This document shows, in pieces, positions 1 through 6,675 of a stretch of DNA of 9,487 nt; within the stretch, counting starts at the first letter, position 1, and each line of letters starts with the position of its first letter. Source of the DNA: Firmicutes bacterium UBA1440 (GTDB lineage Bacteria > Bacillota > Clostridia > Peptostreptococcales > Anaerovoracaceae); contig DCTM01000009.1 in assembly GCA_002329565.1 (NCBI GenBank), forward strand, positions 5,356 to 14,842. Direction: 5' to 3'. The notes below the pieces were generated by a model. It did not search any database and was not told the DNA's origin. It was given only the letters and a program-made list of their open reading frames with translations. A program made the position numbers and the translations under genes.

Positions 1-811
1 AGGTACAGCCTTCCTGATGTGGCTCGGTGAGAAGATTAACGAAAGCGGTATCGGAAACGGTATCTCGTTGATTATCTTTGGCGGTATAGTCGCAAGACTG
101 CCGTCCGCAATTCACGCAACTTGGAATCACTTCCAAGACGGTGAGATCGGTATCGTGACAATCATTCTGTTCATGATCTTCGCATTTATCGTCGTCGTCG
201 GCATCATCATGATCCAGCAGGGTCAGAGAAGGATTCCGGTTCAGTACGCGAAACGCGTTGTCGGCAGAAAGATGTACGGCGGACAATCAACTCACATTCC
301 GCTCAAGGTCAACCAAGCAGGTGTAATCCCTGTCATCTTCTCGCTGTCATTGCTGCAGTTGCCGCTGACATTGACGTACTTCTGGCCGAATTCATCAGTA
401 TCTGCATTTCTGCAGAACTGGTTCTCGCCGTCAGGCTCACCGGGCGTTTGGATTTACGGAGTGCTCAACATCGTGCTGATCATGTTCTTCACGTATTTCT
501 ATACGGCTGTTACCTTCAACCCGATTGAAGTGGCAGACAACATGAAGAACAACGGCGGATTCATCCCGGGTATCAGACCGGGCAGACCGACTGCTGAATA
601 TATCAACAAAGTAATGACAAGAATTACCTTTGTAGGAGCTGTGTTCCTCGCGGTAATCGCAACACTGCCTACGCTCGTCAGTCATTTTACCGCACTCGAC
701 TTCAAGTTCGGCGGCACATCGCTGCTGATCGCCGTCGGTGTGGCGCTTGATACGATGAGACAACTTGAAAACCAGATGGTAATGAGAAATTACCAGGGCT
801 TCTTGAAGTAA
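1..811 (+). CDS. secY: SecY, preprotein translocase channel subunit (3' part, N-terminus outside window)
   Basis: SecY is the pore-forming membrane subunit of the Sec translocon, which threads unfolded preproteins across, and membrane proteins into, the cytoplasmic membrane. The reading frame is open from base 2, enters mid-protein at GTAFLMWLGEK and gives 269 residues to a TAA at 809-811, against about 420-440 for the whole family. Visible landmarks in order are the GIGNGISLIIF segment, a long hydrophobic helix, the cytosolic loop beginning QGQRRIPVQYAKR, the NQAGVIPVIF helix, the second large cytosolic loop with the conserved GIRPGRPT, and the C-terminal helix with GVALDTMRQLE ending in RNYQGFLK. 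The two cytosolic loops are the SecA/ribosome contact regions in the family. The gene lies just upstream of adk, as usual in Bacillota, but separated by a 128-base foldable spacer. The stop codon falls inside the outer inverted repeat of that spacer. Nothing suggests damage; only the window edge truncates it. Confidence 0.98.
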   Translation, partial: GTAFLMWLGEKINESGIGNGISLIIFGGIVARLPSAIHATWNHFQDGEIGIVTIILFMIFAFIVVVGIIMIQQGQRRIPVQYAKRVVGRKMYGGQSTHIPLKVNQAGVIPVIFSLSLLQLPLTLTYFWPNSSVSAFLQNWFSPSGSPGVWIYGVLNIVLIMFFTYFYTAVTFNPIEVADNMKNNGGFIPGIRPGRPTAEYINKVMTRITFVGAVFLAVIATLPTLVSHFTALDFKFGGTSLLIAVGVALDTMRQLENQMVMRNYQGFLK

Positions 812-923
812 TACTATTATCGAAGTGAATACAGTCAAAGAAATTTTGATTATCGCGGCATTGCCGCAAGAAAAATAGTATTGAATTAATCTTTTGGTGA
901 AGTAAACTTGCCGGAAGATTAAT
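810..923 (+). promoter_or_regulatory. Structured secY-adk spacer (candidate cis-regulatory RNA leader of adk)
   Basis: Several inverted repeats can be seen by eye. An outer 9-bp stem pairs 810-818 with 874-882. It encloses two small hairpins: 835-839/845-849 (5 bp) and 855-859/863-867 (GCGGC/GCCGC, 3-base loop). This could form a three-way junction. Two bases later a longer hairpin pairs 885-900 with 908-923: 16 consecutive pairs including four G-U, with a 7-base loop. Its 3' foot ends two bases before the adk Shine-Dalgarno sequence (AAGGAGA, 926-932). No run of T follows either structure, so neither looks like an intrinsic terminator. Roles that would fit are control of adk translation, an RNase processing site separating the secY and adk messages, or simple mRNA stabilisation. 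The pairing is seen directly; function is inference, and AT-rich stems of this kind can arise by chance. Confidence 0.45.
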
Positions 924-939
924 ATAAGGAGATGAGGAA

Positions 940-1584
940 ATGAATTTAATTCTTTTAGGCCCTCCGGGTGCCGGCAAAGGGACTCAGGCCGTAAAAATAG
1001 TAGAAAAGTATGCTGTTCCTCACATCTCGACCGGTGACATCTTCCGCAAGAACATTAAGGAAGGTACGGAGCTGGGAAAGAAAGCACAGGAATACATGAA
1101 CAAGGGGCAGCTCGTGCCGGATGATCTCGTAATCGAGATCGCCACAAGCAGACTGCTCGAGGAAGACTGCAAGGCGGGTTTCCTGCTCGATGGATTTCCA
1201 AGGACAGTTTATCAGGCTGAGAAGCTCGATGAATTTCTCTCAGCCAACGGCAAAAAGATAGATTGTGTACTTGACATCGCTGTCGATAAGGATGAATTAA
1301 AAGAAAGACTGATCGGCAGACGTGTCTGCAAGTCGTGCGGTGCAGGATACCACGTCAAGAATATGCCTCCCGCCAAGGAAGGAATCTGCGACGTGTGCGG
1401 CGGTGAGCTCTATCAGAGAGCCGACGATACCGAAGAGACTGTGGTCAATCGGATAAGCGTATACGAGGCTGAGACGATGCCTCTGGTGGATTACTACGAA
1501 AAAGCCGGAAATATTGCCCATATCGATGGTGCAAAAGATCTTGATACCGTATTTGCAGGCATTGTAAGCGCTTTGGGAGAATAG
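940..1584 (+). CDS. adk: Adenylate kinase, zinc-binding LID form
   Basis: Adenylate kinase catalyses the reversible reaction ATP + AMP = 2 ADP in the cytoplasm and keeps the adenylate pool in balance. The 214-residue product has the normal long-form length. The P-loop GPPGAGKG is at residues 7-14, the AMP-binding STGD at 30-33, DGFPRT at 84-89 and the LID arginines GRR at 126-128. The LID carries Cys130-x2-Cys133 and Cys150-x2-Cys153, the four-cysteine structural zinc site typical of Gram-positive enzymes. The ATG at 940 follows AAGGAGA (926-932) at a suitable distance and matches the family N-terminus MNLILLGPPG. The gene sits between secY and map as in most Bacillota; map begins four bases after its stop. 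Its 5' region is preceded by a 16-pair hairpin described separately. Confidence 0.98.
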   Translation: MNLILLGPPGAGKGTQAVKIVEKYAVPHISTGDIFRKNIKEGTELGKKAQEYMNKGQLVPDDLVIEIATSRLLEEDCKAGFLLDGFPRTVYQAEKLDEFLSANGKKIDCVLDIAVDKDELKERLIGRRVCKSCGAGYHVKNMPPAKEGICDVCGGELYQRADDTEETVVNRISVYEAETMPLVDYYEKAGNIAHIDGAKDLDTVFAGIVSALGE

Positions 1585-1588
1585 AATA

Positions 1589-2335
1589 ATGATCATCATC
1601 AAATCACAGGATGAAATAGACATAATGCGTGAGTCGGGAAAGGTTACTGGATATATCTTGCGCGAGCTGGAACAGAGAATTGTTCCGGGCATCAGCACGA
1701 TGGACATCAACGATTTCGTCGAAGAGACCATCCGCAAGTACAAGATGATCCCAACCTTCAAAGGCTACGGGGGCTATCCCGCAGCAGCCTGCGTATCGGT
1801 GAACGAAGTCGTCGTCCACGGAATTCCATCGAAAGAGCGAATTTTACGCGAGGGTGATATCGTCAGCGTTGACGTTGGCAGTACCTACAAGGGCTACGTT
1901 TCGGACGCAGCCAGGACCTATCCGGTCGGCAAAATTTCGAGCGAGGCTGCACGTCTGATCGAGGTCACAAAAGACAGTTTCTTTGAAGGACTTAAGTTTT
2001 GTCGTATCGGGTACAGACTATCCGACATCTCACATGCTATTCAGAAAAAGGCCGAAAGCGAAGGTTTTGCCGTGATCCGCGATTTCGTCGGACACGGTGT
2101 CGGCAGCAAAATGCACGAAGATCCTCAGATTCCGAACTACGGAAAACCGGGGAGAGGGCCGCGATTGCAGGCCGGTATGGTCTTTGCAATCGAACCGATG
2201 ATCGCACAGGGTACTTATGAAGTCGAAGTATTGATTGACAACTGGACAGCAGTAACTTGTGACGGCAAGCTTGCCGCGCATTATGAAAATACTGTAGTTA
2301 TTACTGATGGTGAGCCTGAGCTGCTTACATTGTAG
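1589..2335 (+). CDS. map: Methionine aminopeptidase, type I
   Basis: This metalloprotease removes the initiator methionine from nascent cytoplasmic proteins after deformylation when the second residue is small. The 248-residue length is normal for a bacterial type Ia enzyme with no N-terminal extension. The five dinuclear-metal ligands are present: Asp95 (in SVDVG), Asp106 (in SDAARTY), His169 (in GHGVG), Glu202 (in AIEPM) and Glu233 (in HYENT). The catalytic-pocket histidines His77 (VVHGIP) and His176 (MHEDP) are also present. The start at 1589 lies four bases after the adk stop, and a GGGAG-type ribosome binding site lies within the last codons of adk (about 1575-1579), suggesting translational coupling. 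The TAG stop overlaps the ribosome binding site of infA. In many Clostridia a short KOW-domain (L14e-like) gene follows map; it is absent here. Confidence 0.98.
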   Translation: MIIIKSQDEIDIMRESGKVTGYILRELEQRIVPGISTMDINDFVEETIRKYKMIPTFKGYGGYPAAACVSVNEVVVHGIPSKERILREGDIVSVDVGSTYKGYVSDAARTYPVGKISSEAARLIEVTKDSFFEGLKFCRIGYRLSDISHAIQKKAESEGFAVIRDFVGHGVGSKMHEDPQIPNYGKPGRGPRLQAGMVFAIEPMIAQGTYEVEVLIDNWTAVTCDGKLAAHYENTVVITDGEPELLTL

Positions 2336-2340
2336 GAGGT
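2334..2340 (+). promoter_or_regulatory. infA ribosome binding site overlapping the map stop codon
   Basis: AGGAGGT is a near-perfect anti-16S match that shares two bases with the map TAG (2333-2335) and lies five bases before ATG 2346. It fixes the infA start at 2346 rather than at the in-frame ATG at 2307, which would add 13 residues unlike any IF-1. The overlap suggests that infA translation is coupled to termination on map. Confidence 0.85.
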
Positions 2341-2345
2341 ATAAT

Positions 2346-2564
2346 ATGGCGAAGAAAGACGTCATCGAAGTATTTGGGACCGTTGTCGATGCGCAGCCTA
2401 ACGCAATGTTCAAGGTGAAGCTGGATAACGGATACGAGGTACTCGCACACATTTCGGGAAAAATCAGAATGAACTTCATTCGTATTTTGCCCGGCGATAA
2501 GGTCAAGGTTGAGCTTTCGCCGTATGATCTTACTCGCGGCAGAATCACTTGGAGAGACAAATAG
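2346..2564 (+). CDS. infA: Translation initiation factor IF-1
   Basis: IF-1 binds the A site of the 30S subunit during initiation and works with IF-2 and IF-3 to position the initiator tRNA. The 72-residue product is a single S1/OB-fold domain of exactly the usual length. It starts [16 protein letters not shown] and carries the family hallmarks [31 protein letters not shown] and [13 protein letters not shown]. The start is set by AGGAGGT at 2334-2340. The gene follows map directly and precedes rpmJ by 54 bases, the standard Bacillota order. It ends just before a 7-bp hairpin with a UUCG loop. Confidence 0.98.
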   Translation: MAKKDVIEVFGTVVDAQPNAMFKVKLDNGYEVLAHISGKIRMNFIRILPGDKVKVELSPYDLTRGRITWRDK

Positions 2565-2565
2565 G

Positions 2566-2583
2566 CTTCTTTTTCGAAAGAAG
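2566..2583 (+). other. Hairpin with UUCG tetraloop between infA and rpmJ
   Basis: Bases 2566-2572 (CTTCTTT) pair perfectly with 2577-2583 (AAAGAAG) around the four-base loop TTCG. UUCG is an unusually stable RNA loop, although here it is closed by U-A rather than the optimal C-G pair. No T-run follows, so it is not a normal intrinsic terminator. It could protect the upstream message, act as a weak pause or processing site, or keep the rpmJ ribosome binding site (about 2604-2610) free. The pairing is seen directly; the role is a guess. Confidence 0.5.
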
Positions 2584-2603
2584 ACCGTTCCCTATGAATA
2601 TAA

Positions 2604-2758
<155 letters not shown>

Positions 2759-2774
2759 CGGATCTAAGGAATGA

Positions 2775-2813
2775 CCTGTCTATATTGCGCCGTGATGCGC
2801 GACCGAAGATAGG
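2775..2813 (+). promoter_or_regulatory. Leader hairpin directly upstream of the rpsM ribosome binding site
   Basis: A lower stem pairs 2775-2781 with 2807-2813 (7 pairs, one G-U). A small asymmetric internal loop follows, then an upper stem pairs 2785-2790 with 2797-2802 (6 pairs, GC-rich) around the six-base loop CGTGAT. The foot ends two bases before the AAGGAGG (2816-2822) used by rpsM. In gammaproteobacteria ribosomal protein S4 represses this operon through a leader pseudoknot over rpsM, and in Bacillus S4 binds the separate rpsD leader. Here rpsD lies inside the cluster, so an S4-responsive element at this position is conceivable. I see no sequence match to either known S4 element. Confidence 0.4.
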
Positions 2814-2827
2814 AGAAGGAGGAATGT

Positions 2828-3202
2828 ATGGCTAGAATAGCCGGTGTAGACTTACCGAGAGAAAAAAGAGTAGAAATCGGATTGACGTATATTTACGGAA
2901 TCGGAAGAGCTACTGCAAATGTAATTTTGGAAAAAGCTGAAGTAAGTCCCGACACGAGAGTCAAGGATTTGACGGAAGAAGAAGCAGGAAGAATCAGAAA
3001 AATCATTGACCAGGAATACGTCGTTGAAGGAGATCTCAGAAGAGAAGTTTCCCTTAACATCAAGAGGCTTATGGAAATCGGGTGCTACAGAGGAATCAGA
3101 CACAGAAGAGGTCTCCCTGTAAGAGGTCAGAAGACCAAGACAAACGCAAGAACGCGTAAGGGCCCGAAGAAGACCGTAGGCAGAAAGAAGAAAGCAAAGT
3201 AA
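2828..3202 (+). CDS. rpsM: 30S ribosomal protein S13
   Basis: S13 sits in the head of the small subunit, contacts the P-site tRNA and forms inter-subunit bridges with L5 and 23S rRNA. The 124-residue product is full length. It begins [14 protein letters not shown], has the helix-hairpin-helix-like [10 protein letters not shown] segment near residues 21-31, then [25 protein letters not shown] around 87-111, and ends in a lysine-rich tail that in the family reaches the tRNA. The ATG at 2828 is preceded by AAGGAGG five bases upstream. It is the first gene of the block with its own promoter candidate and leader hairpin, and rpsK follows after 14 bases. Arginine is almost all AGA, as in the other ribosomal genes here. 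Confidence 0.98.
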   Translation: MARIAGVDLPREKRVEIGLTYIYGIGRATANVILEKAEVSPDTRVKDLTEEEAGRIRKIIDQEYVVEGDLRREVSLNIKRLMEIGCYRGIRHRRGLPVRGQKTKTNARTRKGPKKTVGRKKKAK

Positions 3203-3216
3203 GGAGGTAGGATAGA

Positions 3217-3615
3217 ATGGCTAAAACTGTAAAAAAGACAGTAAGAAAAAAGAAAAGAGAACGCAAGAATATCGAAAAAGGCCAGGCACATATCCAGTCC
3301 ACCTTTAACAATACTCTTGTAACTCTGACAGACCTGAGCGGTAACGCACTGTCATGGTCCAGTGCAGGATCGCTTGGATTTAAGGGTTCAAGAAAATCGA
3401 CACCGTTTGCGGCTCAGATGGCCGCAGAAGAAGCAGCCAAGGCTGCAATGGAGCACGGCTTGAGAACCGTAGAGGTTTATGTAAAGGGCCCGGGTTCCGG
3501 CAGAGAAGCAGCAATCAGAGCATTGCAGGCTGCAGGGCTTGAAATCAGCCTTATCAGAGATATCACCCCGATTCCTCATAACGGATGCCGTCCGCCAAAG
3601 AGAAGAAGAGTCTAA
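3217..3615 (+). CDS. rpsK: 30S ribosomal protein S11
   Basis: S11 lies on the platform of the small subunit next to the E site and the anti-Shine-Dalgarno region of 16S rRNA. The 132-residue product has a very basic N-terminal extension ([20 protein letters not shown]). The conserved core follows: [54 protein letters not shown] and the C-terminal [18 protein letters not shown]. The start is supported by AAGGAGG at about 3201-3207, which overlaps the rpsM stop, a sign of coupling. It lies 14 bases after rpsM and 22 bases before rpsD. Confidence 0.98.
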   Translation: MAKTVKKTVRKKKRERKNIEKGQAHIQSTFNNTLVTLTDLSGNALSWSSAGSLGFKGSRKSTPFAAQMAAEEAAKAAMEHGLRTVEVYVKGPGSGREAAIRALQAAGLEISLIRDITPIPHNGCRPPKRRRV

Positions 3616-3637
3616 TTGAAAGGAGGAGTAATTTAAT

Positions 3638-4258
3638 ATGGCAAGATATACAGATTCAAGCTGCAGATTGTGCAGAAGAGAAGGCCAGAAGCTTTTCTTG
3701 AAGGGCGATAGATGCTACAGCACAAAGTGTGCGATCGAGAAGAGAAATTACGCTCCGGGACAGCACGGACAGGCCAGAAAAAAGATATCCGAATACGGAA
3801 CGCAGCTTAGAGAAAAGCAGAAATGCAAGAGATTTTACGGTTTGCAGGAAACGCAGTTCAGAAATCTCTTCGAAAAAGCTGCCAGAAAGAAGGGCATTAC
3901 GGGTGAAAACTTGCTCATAATGCTGGAAACAAGACTGGACAATGTTGTATTCAGACTTGGCTTTGCATCCTCGAGAAAGGAAGCAAGACAGCTTGTTACA
4001 CATAACCACTTCACGGTAAACGGCAAGAAGGTAAACATTCCGTCTGCAACCGTGAAAGCAGGAGATGTAATCAAGGTTAAGGAGAAGAGCGCAAGCTCAC
4101 CGAAATTTAAGGAAATCAAGGATATGACAATCAGCGTACCTTCATGGCTGACAGTTGACATCGAGAAGCTGGAAGGTAAAGTTGTTATGCTGCCGACAAG
4201 AGCCGACATCGATACACCGGTTGCAGAGCACTTAATCGTCGAACTGTACTCCAAGTAA
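3638..4258 (+). CDS. rpsD: 30S ribosomal protein S4 (zinc-binding form)
   Basis: S4 is a primary 16S rRNA binder that nucleates 30S body assembly and helps control decoding accuracy. In several bacteria it also represses its own operon. The 206-residue product begins [16 protein letters not shown]. Cys9, Cys12, Cys26 and Cys31 form the N-terminal zinc site, so this is the C+ version. The S4 RNA-binding domain begins near residue 98 ([31 protein letters not shown]) and runs to about 160. AAGGAGGAG upstream (about 3620-3628) supports the ATG at 3638. The location between rpsK and rpoA is the Clostridia-type arrangement; in Bacillus subtilis rpsD lies elsewhere in the genome. This makes S4 a possible regulator of the leader before rpsM. 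Confidence 0.98.
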   Translation: MARYTDSSCRLCRREGQKLFLKGDRCYSTKCAIEKRNYAPGQHGQARKKISEYGTQLREKQKCKRFYGLQETQFRNLFEKAARKKGITGENLLIMLETRLDNVVFRLGFASSRKEARQLVTHNHFTVNGKKVNIPSATVKAGDVIKVKEKSASSPKFKEIKDMTISVPSWLTVDIEKLEGKVVMLPTRADIDTPVAEHLIVELYSK

Positions 4259-4306
4259 TACACGCCGTAAGCCGTTGTATCTTGGGATTGGAAGGAGGGT
4301 TTTTTT

Positions 4307-5254
4307 ATGATAGAGATTGAAAAACCAACAATTGAGTGTATATATTCACCGGATGACGAAAAGTACGGTAAATTTATTATCGAGCCTCTGGAGAGAGGTT
4401 ACGGTACGACTCTGGGGAACAGCTTGAGAAGAATCTTGTTGAGCTCACTACCGGGAGCGGCAGTCACGTCTGTGAAAATCGATGGAATCTTACATGAATT
4501 TTCCACGATTCCGGGAGTGAAAGAAGACGTTACGGAGATTATCTTAAACCTCAAGAAACTTGCGGTCAGATTGAACGGAGAGAGTACCAAGAGAGCCATA
4601 ATCAATGCTGTGGGACCGAAAGAGGTCACAGCTGCGGATATCATAGGTGATTCGGAGATTGAAATCTTCAATCCGGATCTGCATATCGCGACGCTCGAAG
4701 AGAATGCGACGCTGGTAATGGAAATCAATCTCGCAAGAGGCAGAGGCTATGTTACCGCAGATCAGAACAAAGATGAAAATACACCGATTGCAGTAATTCC
4801 GGTGGACTCCATCTATACTCCTGTGAGAAAGGTCAACTTTACGGTGGAGAACACCAGAGTCGGTCAGGTAACAGATTATGACAGACTTGTTCTCGAGATA
4901 TGGACCGACGGCTCCATACGTCCGGAAGAGGGGGTATCCATCGGCGCAAAGATCATGCAGGAGCATCTGAACCTGTTCATCGCTTTGACCGATTCGACTG
5001 AAAATCTTGAAATCATGGTCGAAAAGGAAGAGGATCAGAAGGAAAAGGCGCTGGAGATGACAATCGAAGAGCTGGAGCTCTCGGTTCGTTCCTTCAACTG
5101 CCTGAAGAGAGCAGCTATCAACACTGTTGAAGAGCTCACACACCGTTCCGAAGAAGATATGATGAAGGTCAGAAACCTTGGAAAGAAATCTTTGGATGAA
5201 GTAAAACACAAGCTTGAAGAACTCGGGCTCGGACTGAGACCGAGCGACGAATAA
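4307..5254 (+). CDS. rpoA: RNA polymerase alpha subunit
   Basis: The alpha subunit dimerises to start assembly of core RNA polymerase, and its C-terminal domain binds promoter UP elements and activators. The 315-residue product is of normal size. The N-terminal domain (about 1-230) has the dimer/assembly motif [12 protein letters not shown] at 36-47 followed by [12 protein letters not shown]. An acidic linker ([13 protein letters not shown]) leads to the C-terminal domain. That domain has VRSFNCLK with Arg261, Asn264 and Lys267 at the DNA-contact positions, and the helix-hairpin-helix [11 protein letters not shown] from 290. AAGGAGG at 4292-4298 with a T-rich 8-base spacer supports the start. 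It follows rpsD by 48 bases and precedes rplQ by 35. No defects are seen. Confidence 0.98.
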   Translation: MIEIEKPTIECIYSPDDEKYGKFIIEPLERGYGTTLGNSLRRILLSSLPGAAVTSVKIDGILHEFSTIPGVKEDVTEIILNLKKLAVRLNGESTKRAIINAVGPKEVTAADIIGDSEIEIFNPDLHIATLEENATLVMEINLARGRGYVTADQNKDENTPIAVIPVDSIYTPVRKVNFTVENTRVGQVTDYDRLVLEIWTDGSIRPEEGVSIGAKIMQEHLNLFIALTDSTENLEIMVEKEEDQKEKALEMTIEELELSVRSFNCLKRAAINTVEELTHRSEEDMMKVRNLGKKSLDEVKHKLEELGLGLRPSDE

Positions 5255-5289
5255 GAGATAAATGACCAAGCAAGAAAGGAGAGAGTGCA

Positions 5290-5634
5290 ATGCCGGGCTA
5301 CAGAAAATTAGGCAGACCTACAGCTCACAGAAAAGCGATGCTGAGAAATATCGTCACAGACCTTTTCAGAGAAGGCCGTATCACTACGACCGATTGCAGA
5401 GCTAAAGAGGCAAGAAGAGAAGCAGAAAAGCTGATTACACTTGCAAAACGCGGCAACGATCTTCACGCGAAGAGACAGGTACTTGCGTATCTGTACGATG
5501 AAGATGTCGCCAAGAAATTATTTGACGAAATCGCACCGAAGTATGCGGAGAGAAACGGCGGATACACGAGAATTCTGAAGTTGGGACCACGTCAGGGAGA
5601 CTGTGCGGAGGTCGTATTCTTAGAGTTAGTGTAA
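5290..5634 (+). CDS. rplQ: 50S ribosomal protein L17
   Basis: L17 lies near the polypeptide exit tunnel of the large subunit. The 114-residue product is the usual short bacterial form. It starts [20 protein letters not shown], followed by [25 protein letters not shown], and ends with [34 protein letters not shown] upstream (about 5276-5284) supports the ATG at 5290. It is the last gene of the ribosomal cluster, and a strong hairpin-plus-T-tract terminator begins 12 bases after its stop, closing the transcription unit. Confidence 0.98.
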   Translation: MPGYRKLGRPTAHRKAMLRNIVTDLFREGRITTTDCRAKEARREAEKLITLAKRGNDLHAKRQVLAYLYDEDVAKKLFDEIAPKYAERNGGYTRILKLGPRQGDCAEVVFLELV

Positions 5635-5645
5635 GAGTTGATTTG

Positions 5646-5681
5646 CGACGGGCAGCTGTGCTGCCCGTCGTCTTATTTTTT
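5646..5681 (+). terminator. Intrinsic terminator after rplQ
   Basis: CGACGGGCAGC (5646-5656) pairs perfectly over 11 bases with GCTGCCCGTCG (5660-5670) around the three-base loop TGT, followed by the T-rich tract TCTTATTTTTT (5671-5681). This is a textbook Rho-independent terminator on the + strand. It separates the ribosomal operon from the lipoprotein/ECF unit downstream. Confidence 0.93.
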
Positions 5682-5697
5682 GGAGAAGACAGCATAC

Positions 5698-5727
5698 TTG
5701 CCCGATGTGTATATGGTATGATATAAT
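5698..5727 (+). promoter_or_regulatory. Candidate extended -10 promoter for the lipoprotein-ECF unit
   Basis: A perfect TATAAT (5722-5727) carries the extended element TG one base upstream (5719-5720). At an 18-base spacing there is TTGCCC (5698-5703), four of six matches to TTGACA. It lies 16 bases after the rplQ terminator, where a new promoter is expected. The start site would be near 5734, giving an untranslated leader of about 165 bases. The motifs are seen directly; activity is inferred. Confidence 0.6.
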
Positions 5728-5899
5728 AATTCGAATAATAAGTTGCACAGGAATTATTTCATTATATCCTAATTTGCGGCAACATCGCCGAAGATTGGTG
5801 GATATGGGATGACAGTATAATAAATATTTTGTATCCCACAAGAATAAATGAATTAAGAAGGACCATACCGGGATATCATCTTATTAAAAGGAGGGCCCG
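5728..5899 (+). other. Leader/operator region before the lipoprotein gene with several inverted repeats
   Basis: No gene is seen here. Three repeats stand out. AATAATTC (5725-5732) is inverted as GAATTATT (5751-5758), and GATATAAT (5720-5727, covering the -10 box) is inverted as ATTATATC (5761-5768); the two are alternative, overlapping pairings. TGGGAT (5805-5810) is inverted as ATCCCA (5833-5838) and flanks a second TATAAT (5816-5821). That second -10 box has only a weak TTGGTG 15 bases upstream, so a second promoter is doubtful. The ten bases ATACCGGGAT occur at 5865-5874 and again at 5921-5930 inside the gene. The region ends with AGGAGG at 5889-5894, five bases before the ATG. The arrangement could hold an operator or a structured leader, but AT-rich repeats occur easily by chance and I recognise no known riboswitch. 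Confidence 0.3.
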
Positions 5900-6664
5900 A
5901 TGGTAAAGAAAAGAAGTATAATACCGGGATTGTTCGTACTGTTGTTTGCTGCTGCATTGCTGATAGGCTGCACATCAGAGGAAGACATCATGAACGAATA
6001 TGCCAATCTGATTTCCCAAAAACCGACCGAGAAAAGCGTGGCCGAGGTGGAGCAGTATGTGAATGACCACATTGATCGACTTGATACACAGGATGCCGAT
6101 TATATGCTTCAGCTCATGGATGATTATTTATACAACTACGATGAGACAGACGTTAAATATCAAGAGCTTGCGGATCAATACAAGAAATATATCAGTGAAA
6201 CGCTTTATGACTTCTATATGATCAAGGCCGATGAACAGACTTCTCCGGCAGTTAAGGACGGGATTCTTCAACACGACTTTGAAGGGCTGATGAAACGTGC
6301 ATTGGAGCTGGAGGCCTTTGCCGACGAGAACAAGGACGTCTTTCGCAACGATCATTACGTGCTCGCCAAAGAAGATCTCGAATGGATGTATAAGTCATAT
6401 ATTGACTTGATGCTCAAGGGGAGCTCGGTCAATCCCTTGTTCTCTTATGAAACGGGTGAAGCGGACGAATCGGCGACAGAGAGCTATACGGCGCTGGCGG
6501 CCAAGAACGCAAATACGACAACAGCTTGGGCGGCAGAACAATTTCTGCAATATGTCGACAGTGTCGACGGCCGTTTGGACTTTGAGGATACCGTTGCGAC
6601 GAAAATGTACTACGATATTTGTGCTTATATCAGTGCTGAAGCCGGAAAAAAATTATATCAATAA
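5900..6664 (+). CDS. Lipoprotein of unknown function
   Basis: I do not recognise this 254-residue protein. The N-terminus MVKKRSIIPG, a hydrophobic core from about 11 to 22 and the lipobox LIGC (residues 21-24) mark a lipoprotein processed by signal peptidase II, lipidated on Cys24 and anchored on the outer face of the membrane. The mature part is acidic and looks largely helical, with no obvious second membrane segment. Residues 68-106 hold nine tyrosines spread among acidic residues, an unusual density. A Thr/Ser/Ala-rich stretch near 189-208 may be a linker. AGGAGG five bases before the ATG gives a strong start. Only 11 bases separate its stop from ecfA1, so the two are probably co-transcribed. 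ECF importers normally need no extracellular binding protein, so this is an unexpected partner. Chance neighbourhood, envelope maintenance or a sensing role cannot be separated from sequence. Confidence 0.88.
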   Translation: MVKKRSIIPGLFVLLFAAALLIGCTSEEDIMNEYANLISQKPTEKSVAEVEQYVNDHIDRLDTQDADYMLQLMDDYLYNYDETDVKYQELADQYKKYISETLYDFYMIKADEQTSPAVKDGILQHDFEGLMKRALELEAFADENKDVFRNDHYVLAKEDLEWMYKSYIDLMLKGSSVNPLFSYETGEADESATESYTALAAKNANTTTAWAAEQFLQYVDSVDGRLDFEDTVATKMYYDICAYISAEAGKKLYQ

Positions 6665-6675
6665 AAGGAATAATA

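Noticed and set aside
855..867. GCGGC/GCCGC hairpin after secY as a transcription terminator
   Set aside because: The stem is only 5 bp and is followed by AAGAAAAATAG rather than a T-run on the + strand; no T-run follows on the other strand either.
853..881. Possible promoter upstream of adk (TAGTAT box at 876-881)
   Set aside because: The -10 box matches only 4 of 6 and nothing resembling TTGACA lies 16-18 bases upstream.
2307..2345. Earlier in-frame ATG for infA at 2307
   Set aside because: It would add 13 residues unlike any IF-1 and lacks a ribosome binding site; ATG 2346 has AGGAGGT five bases upstream and gives the exact 72-residue family length.
4258..4280. Inverted repeat ATACA/TGTAT between rpsD and rpoA
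   Set aside because: Only 5 bp of AT-rich pairing with a 13-base loop and no T-tract; within chance expectation. The GCCG pair inside is a direct, not inverted, repeat.
4544..5290. Open frame on the - strand across rpoA
   Set aside because: Shadow of rpoA; the product is irregular and resembles no family I know.
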